Source: Verrucomicrobiaceae bacterium (GTDB lineage Bacteria > Verrucomicrobiota > Verrucomicrobiia > Verrucomicrobiales > Verrucomicrobiaceae). Taken from it: a DNA stretch of 64,000 bases. Within the stretch, counting starts at the first letter, position 1, and every line of letters starts with the position of its first letter. A program made the translations under genes and the position numbers. Where the stretch lies: assembly GCA_021151605.1 (NCBI GenBank), contig JAGKWZ010000001.1:1-64000 (forward strand). Reading direction: 5' to 3'. The notes under the pieces are model-generated. The model was not told the origin of the DNA. It made no database searches and saw only the letters and a list, made by a program, of their open reading frames with translations. Shown here piece after piece: positions 60,936 to 64,000 of this stretch.

Positions 60936-63900
60936 ATGACCTCCCCAGGACTCCCTCCGAAACAAGGCCTCTATGATCCACAGTTCGAGCACGACGCATG
61001 TGGCGTCGGCTTCATTTGTCAGATGAAGGGGAAACGTTCCCACGACATTGTGCAGCAGGGTCTGACCATCCTGATCAATCTCGACCATCGCGGCGCGGTG
61101 GGTTCTGAAAAGAACACTGGTGACGGCGCGGGCATTCTGATGCAGATGCCGGACAAATTTGTGCGCAAAGTGGCTGCAGGCCAGGGCGTGGAGCTGCCTG
61201 CGGAAGGTCACTACGGCGTGGCGCTGGCCTATTGCTCACCAGACCAGTCCAAGCGTGACGCGGCTGCCAAGGCCTTTGAAAAAGTCGCTGCTGAGGAAGG
61301 TCAAAAAGTGCTCGGCTGGCGCGATGTGCCGGTGGACAATTCAATGATCGGCTTCACGGCGAAAGCCAGCGAGCCCTTCATGCGCATGGCCTTCATCGCT
61401 CGCGGCGGTTGCTGCCCCGACCAGCAGACCTTTGAGCGGAAGCTCTACGTCATCCGCAAGCGCTCCGTCACTGCCATCCGCACGGCAGAGATCGACGAGT
61501 TCTGGTATTGCCCCAGCCTTTCCTCACGCACGCTGGTGTATAAAGGCATGCTCATGCCGGAGCAGGTCGGCGCTTACTTCCTCGACCTCCAGGACCCGGA
61601 CATGGAGTCGGCGCTGGCGCTGGTTCACTCCCGTTTCTCCACAAACACCTTCCCGAGCTGGGAGCGCTCGCATCCGTATCGCTACATCGCCCACAACGGC
61701 GAGATCAACACGCTGCGCGGCAACATCAACTGGATGAAGGCCCGCCAGTCGCTGCTCGAAAGTCCGCTGTTTGAGGACGTGAAGAAGCTCTTCCCCATCG
61801 TGAACGAAAGCGGCTCGGACTCCGCGATGTTCGACAACGTGCTCGAGCTGCTCGTGATGGGCGGTCGCTCGCTGCCACATGCGATGATGATGATGATTCC
61901 TGAGCCCTGGAGCGGCCACGAGTCCATGGATGAGTCCCGCAAGGCCTTCTACGAATACCATTCCTGCCTCATGGAACCCTGGGATGGCCCGGCTTCCGTG
62001 GCCTTCACCGATGGCACCATGATGGGCGCCACGCTGGACCGTAACGGCCTGCGTCCGTCGCGTTATTATGTTACGAAGGACGACCTCGTCATCATGGCCT
62101 CCGAAGCGGGCGTGCTGCCCATCGCTCCAGAGAATGTGAAGCTCAAAGGCCGCCTCCAGCCCGGCAAGATGTTCATCGTGAACATGGAAGAAGGGCGCAT
62201 CGTCCCCGATGACGAGATCAAGGCGAAGATCGCTGCTGAAAAACCCTACCGCGAGTGGCTGGACAAGCACCTCGTGAAGCTGGCCGACATCAAGGACGGC
62301 GAGCCCGTCGCACCACCGGACCACGAGACCATGCTGCAGCGCCAGCAGGCCTTTGGTTACAGCTTTGAAGACCTCCGTAAACTCATGGTCCCCATGGGCA
62401 AAGACGGCGTGGAAGCCATCGGCTCCATGGGCACGGACATCCCGCTGGCTGTGCTCTCGAACAAGTCGAAGCTGCTCTTCGATTACTTCAAACAGCTCTT
62501 CGCGCAGGTCACGAACCCGCCCATCGACTGTATCCGCGAGGAGATCGTCACCTCCCCCGTCACCACGATCGGTGCTGAGGGCAACCTGCTCGATCCTCAG
62601 CCTGAAAGCTGCCATTTGATCGAGCTCAAGACGCCGATTCTTAGCAACGAAGACCTCGCCAAGCTCAAGAGTGTGGCCGAGGGCCAGTTCAAGTCCGCCA
62701 CCATCGAGATCCTCTTTGATCCAAAGAAGGGCGCGGCGGGCATGGAGAAGGCAATGGAAAAAATCTGCGCCAAGGCCGACGAACTCGTCACCCAGGGCTG
62801 GAACATCCTCATCCTCTCCGACCGAGGCGTCAGCAAAGACAAGGCCGCCATCCCAGCGCTGCTTGCCGTCGGCGGTCTGCATCATCACCTCATCCGCAAA
62901 GGCACCCGCACCCAGTGCGATCTCGTGCTGGAGTCCGGCGAGCCACGGGAAGTGCATCACTTCTGCACGCTGATCGGTTACGGCTGTGGAGCCATCAATC
63001 CTTACCTCGCCTTTGAAACGCTCGACGACATGATCAGCCAGGGGCTGCTCGTCGGCGTGGATCACAAGAAGGCGGTGTACAACTTCATCAAAGCCGCCAC
63101 CAAGGGCGTCATCAAGGTAGCCTCGAAGATCGGCATCTCCACGATGCAGAGCTATCGCGGCGCGCAGATCTTTGAAGCCGTCGGCCTCAGCCAGAGCGTG
63201 GTGGACAAATACTTCTCCTGGACCGCCACCCGCATCGAAGGCAGTGACATCAAGGTCATCGCAGAGGAAGCCATCCAGCGTCACTTCCGCGGTTTCCCGG
63301 ATCGCGATTCCCAGGTCCACGCGCTCGACGTCGGCGGTGATTATCAGTGGCGTAAAGAAGGTGAAGCTCACCTTTTCAATCCGCTCACGATCCACACCCT
63401 CCAAAAGGCGGTCCGCACCGGCAACTACGAGACCTTCAAGCAATACACCGCTCTGGTGAACACGCAGATCAAGCAGCACTACACGCTGCGTGGTTTGCTC
63501 GACTTCAAGAAACGCACTCCGGTGCCGATCGAAGAAGTGCAATCCATCGACTCGATCATGAAGCGCTTCAAAACAGGCGCGATGAGCTATGGCTCCATCT
63601 CCAGCGAGGCGCATGAGTCCCTCGCCATCGCGATGAACCGCATCGGCGGCAAGTCGAACACCGGTGAAGGTGGTGAAGACCCCGAGCGCTTCACCTGGAC
63701 CAACGAGCGCGGTGATTCGAAGAACTCCGCCATCAAGCAGGTGGCCTCTGGTCGTTTCGGCGTCACCAGCCTCTACCTGAGTCAGGCCAGAGAAATCCAG
63801 ATTAAGATGGCCCAGGGCGCGAAGCCCGGTGAAGGCGGCCAGCTTCCTGGATCGAAGGTGTATCCCTGGATCGCCAAGGTGCGCGGCTCCACGCCGGGCG

Positions 63901-64000
63901 TCGGCCTCATCTCGCCGCCTCCGCATCATGACATCTATTCCATCGAGGACCTGGCTCAGCTCATCCACGATCTGAAAAACGCGAACCGCGAGGCCCGCAT
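60936..64000 (+). CDS. gltB: Glutamate synthase large subunit, 3' end beyond the window
   Basis: The ATG at 60936 opens a frame without a stop to the window end (1021 codons of about 1500). The enzyme makes two glutamate from glutamine and 2-oxoglutarate using NADPH or ferredoxin. A short propeptide (MTSPGLPPKQGLYDPQFEHD, then Ala) precedes the catalytic Cys22 in ACGVGFI, which becomes the N-terminal nucleophile. The class II amidotransferase domain continues with RGAVGSEKNTGDGAGI, HSRFSTNTFPSWERSHPYR and IAHNGEINTLRGN. The central domain and the start of the FMN domain follow (TGAMSYGSISSEAHESLAIA, NRIGGKSNTGEGGED). The Fe-S cluster cysteines and the alpha subunit interface are not yet reached. 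The 814-codon frame on the opposite strand here is a shadow. Confidence 0.97.
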   Translation, partial: MTSPGLPPKQGLYDPQFEHDACGVGFICQMKGKRSHDIVQQGLTILINLDHRGAVGSEKNTGDGAGILMQMPDKFVRKVAAGQGVELPAEGHYGVALAYCSPDQSKRDAAAKAFEKVAAEEGQKVLGWRDVPVDNSMIGFTAKASEPFMRMAFIARGGCCPDQQTFERKLYVIRKRSVTAIRTAEIDEFWYCPSLSSRTLVYKGMLMPEQVGAYFLDLQDPDMESALALVHSRFSTNTFPSWERSHPYRYIAHNGEINTLRGNINWMKARQSLLESPLFEDVKKLFPIVNESGSDSAMFDNVLELLVMGGRSLPHAMMMMIPEPWSGHESMDESRKAFYEYHSCLMEPWDGPASVAFTDGTMMGATLDRNGLRPSRYYVTKDDLVIMASEAGVLPIAPENVKLKGRLQPGKMFIVNMEEGRIVPDDEIKAKIAAEKPYREWLDKHLVKLADIKDGEPVAPPDHETMLQRQQAFGYSFEDLRKLMVPMGKDGVEAIGSMGTDIPLAVLSNKSKLLFDYFKQLFAQVTNPPIDCIREEIVTSPVTTIGAEGNLLDPQPESCHLIELKTPILSNEDLAKLKSVAEGQFKSATIEILFDPKKGAAGMEKAMEKICAKADELVTQGWNILILSDRGVSKDKAAIPALLAVGGLHHHLIRKGTRTQCDLVLESGEPREVHHFCTLIGYGCGAINPYLAFETLDDMISQGLLVGVDHKKAVYNFIKAATKGVIKVASKIGISTMQSYRGAQIFEAVGLSQSVVDKYFSWTATRIEGSDIKVIAEEAIQRHFRGFPDRDSQVHALDVGGDYQWRKEGEAHLFNPLTIHTLQKAVRTGNYETFKQYTALVNTQIKQHYTLRGLLDFKKRTPVPIEEVQSIDSIMKRFKTGAMSYGSISSEAHESLAIAMNRIGGKSNTGEGGEDPERFTWTNERGDSKNSAIKQVASGRFGVTSLYLSQAREIQIKMAQGAKPGEGGQLPGSKVYPWIAKVRGSTPGVGLISPPPHHDIYSIEDLAQLIHDLKNANREAR

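Noticed and set aside
61524..63968. An 814-codon open frame on the minus strand opposite gltB
   Set aside because: It lies wholly antisense to clear gltB coding sequence, and its translation is rich in His/Asp/Gly from the reversed codons with no recognisable domain. It is a GC-driven shadow.

Overview
The window looks like a verrucomicrobial chromosome segment, probably from a relative of Prosthecobacter or Verrucomicrobium. This is inferred from protein content, not from a marker gene. The grounds are PEP-CTERM tails (Pro-Glu-Pro, hydrophobic helix, Arg cluster), a giant protein of autotransporter-associated beta-strand repeats, a TIGR02597-type protein, several secreted esterases, a sulfatase remnant, moderately high GC and many GTG or TTG starts. 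I saw no rRNA, tRNA, CRISPR array or transposase.

Layout. (1) 1-3525, minus strand: an accessory, plasmid- or phage-like replication module of an unknown protein, a small HTH protein, a RepB/AEP-type primase, a RecA-fold ATPase whose 5' end carries an in-frame TGA, and a small basic protein. Three of these are joined by stop/start overlaps or abutments. (2) 3526-4184: no gene, but a cluster of hairpins with different stems around a common CCC-AAC-GGG core. (3) 4185-17195: RecQ helicase, then mostly secreted or envelope enzymes and housekeeping genes: DUF3108 protein, sulfatase remnant, polysaccharide deacetylase, three alpha/beta or SGNH hydrolases, LRR-like protein, AEC permease, acetyltransferase, an SGNH-sialidase fusion and a protease-like TPR protein lacking catalytic residues. 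(4) 17295-19436: outer-membrane barrel protein, lipoprotein and TPR protein, likely one operon. (5) 19699-29556: secreted surface proteins, including two that share an N-terminal domain but have different C-termini, and a two-gene inner-membrane unit on the minus strand. The run ends at a strong terminator.

(6) 29738-38998: a complete TonB-dependent uptake locus, all on the plus strand: TPR-like protein, TonB-dependent receptor, DUF3450 coiled-coil protein, an ExbB with a long periplasmic N-terminus (TtpC-like), ExbD, TonB and a TPR protein. Several starts overlap the preceding stops, so the genes are probably translated together. (7) 39000-40277: Bax-inhibitor-1 family protein and RNase HI. 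(8) 40356-57629: one uninterrupted 5757-codon gene for a secreted beta-helical repeat protein ending in PEP-CTERM. (9) 57961-64000: a membrane VWA-domain protein and the 5' two thirds of glutamate synthase large subunit (gltB), cut by the window edge.

How it fits together. The organism appears to degrade or modify polysaccharides (esterases, deacetylase, sialidase-like protein), import a ligand through its own TonB complex, and decorate its surface with very large beta-rich proteins sorted by an exosortase that is not encoded in this window. The best candidates for something undescribed are the covarying hairpin array, the giant PEP-CTERM adhesin built from repeated blocks, and the TonB locus with its adjoining secreted proteins.
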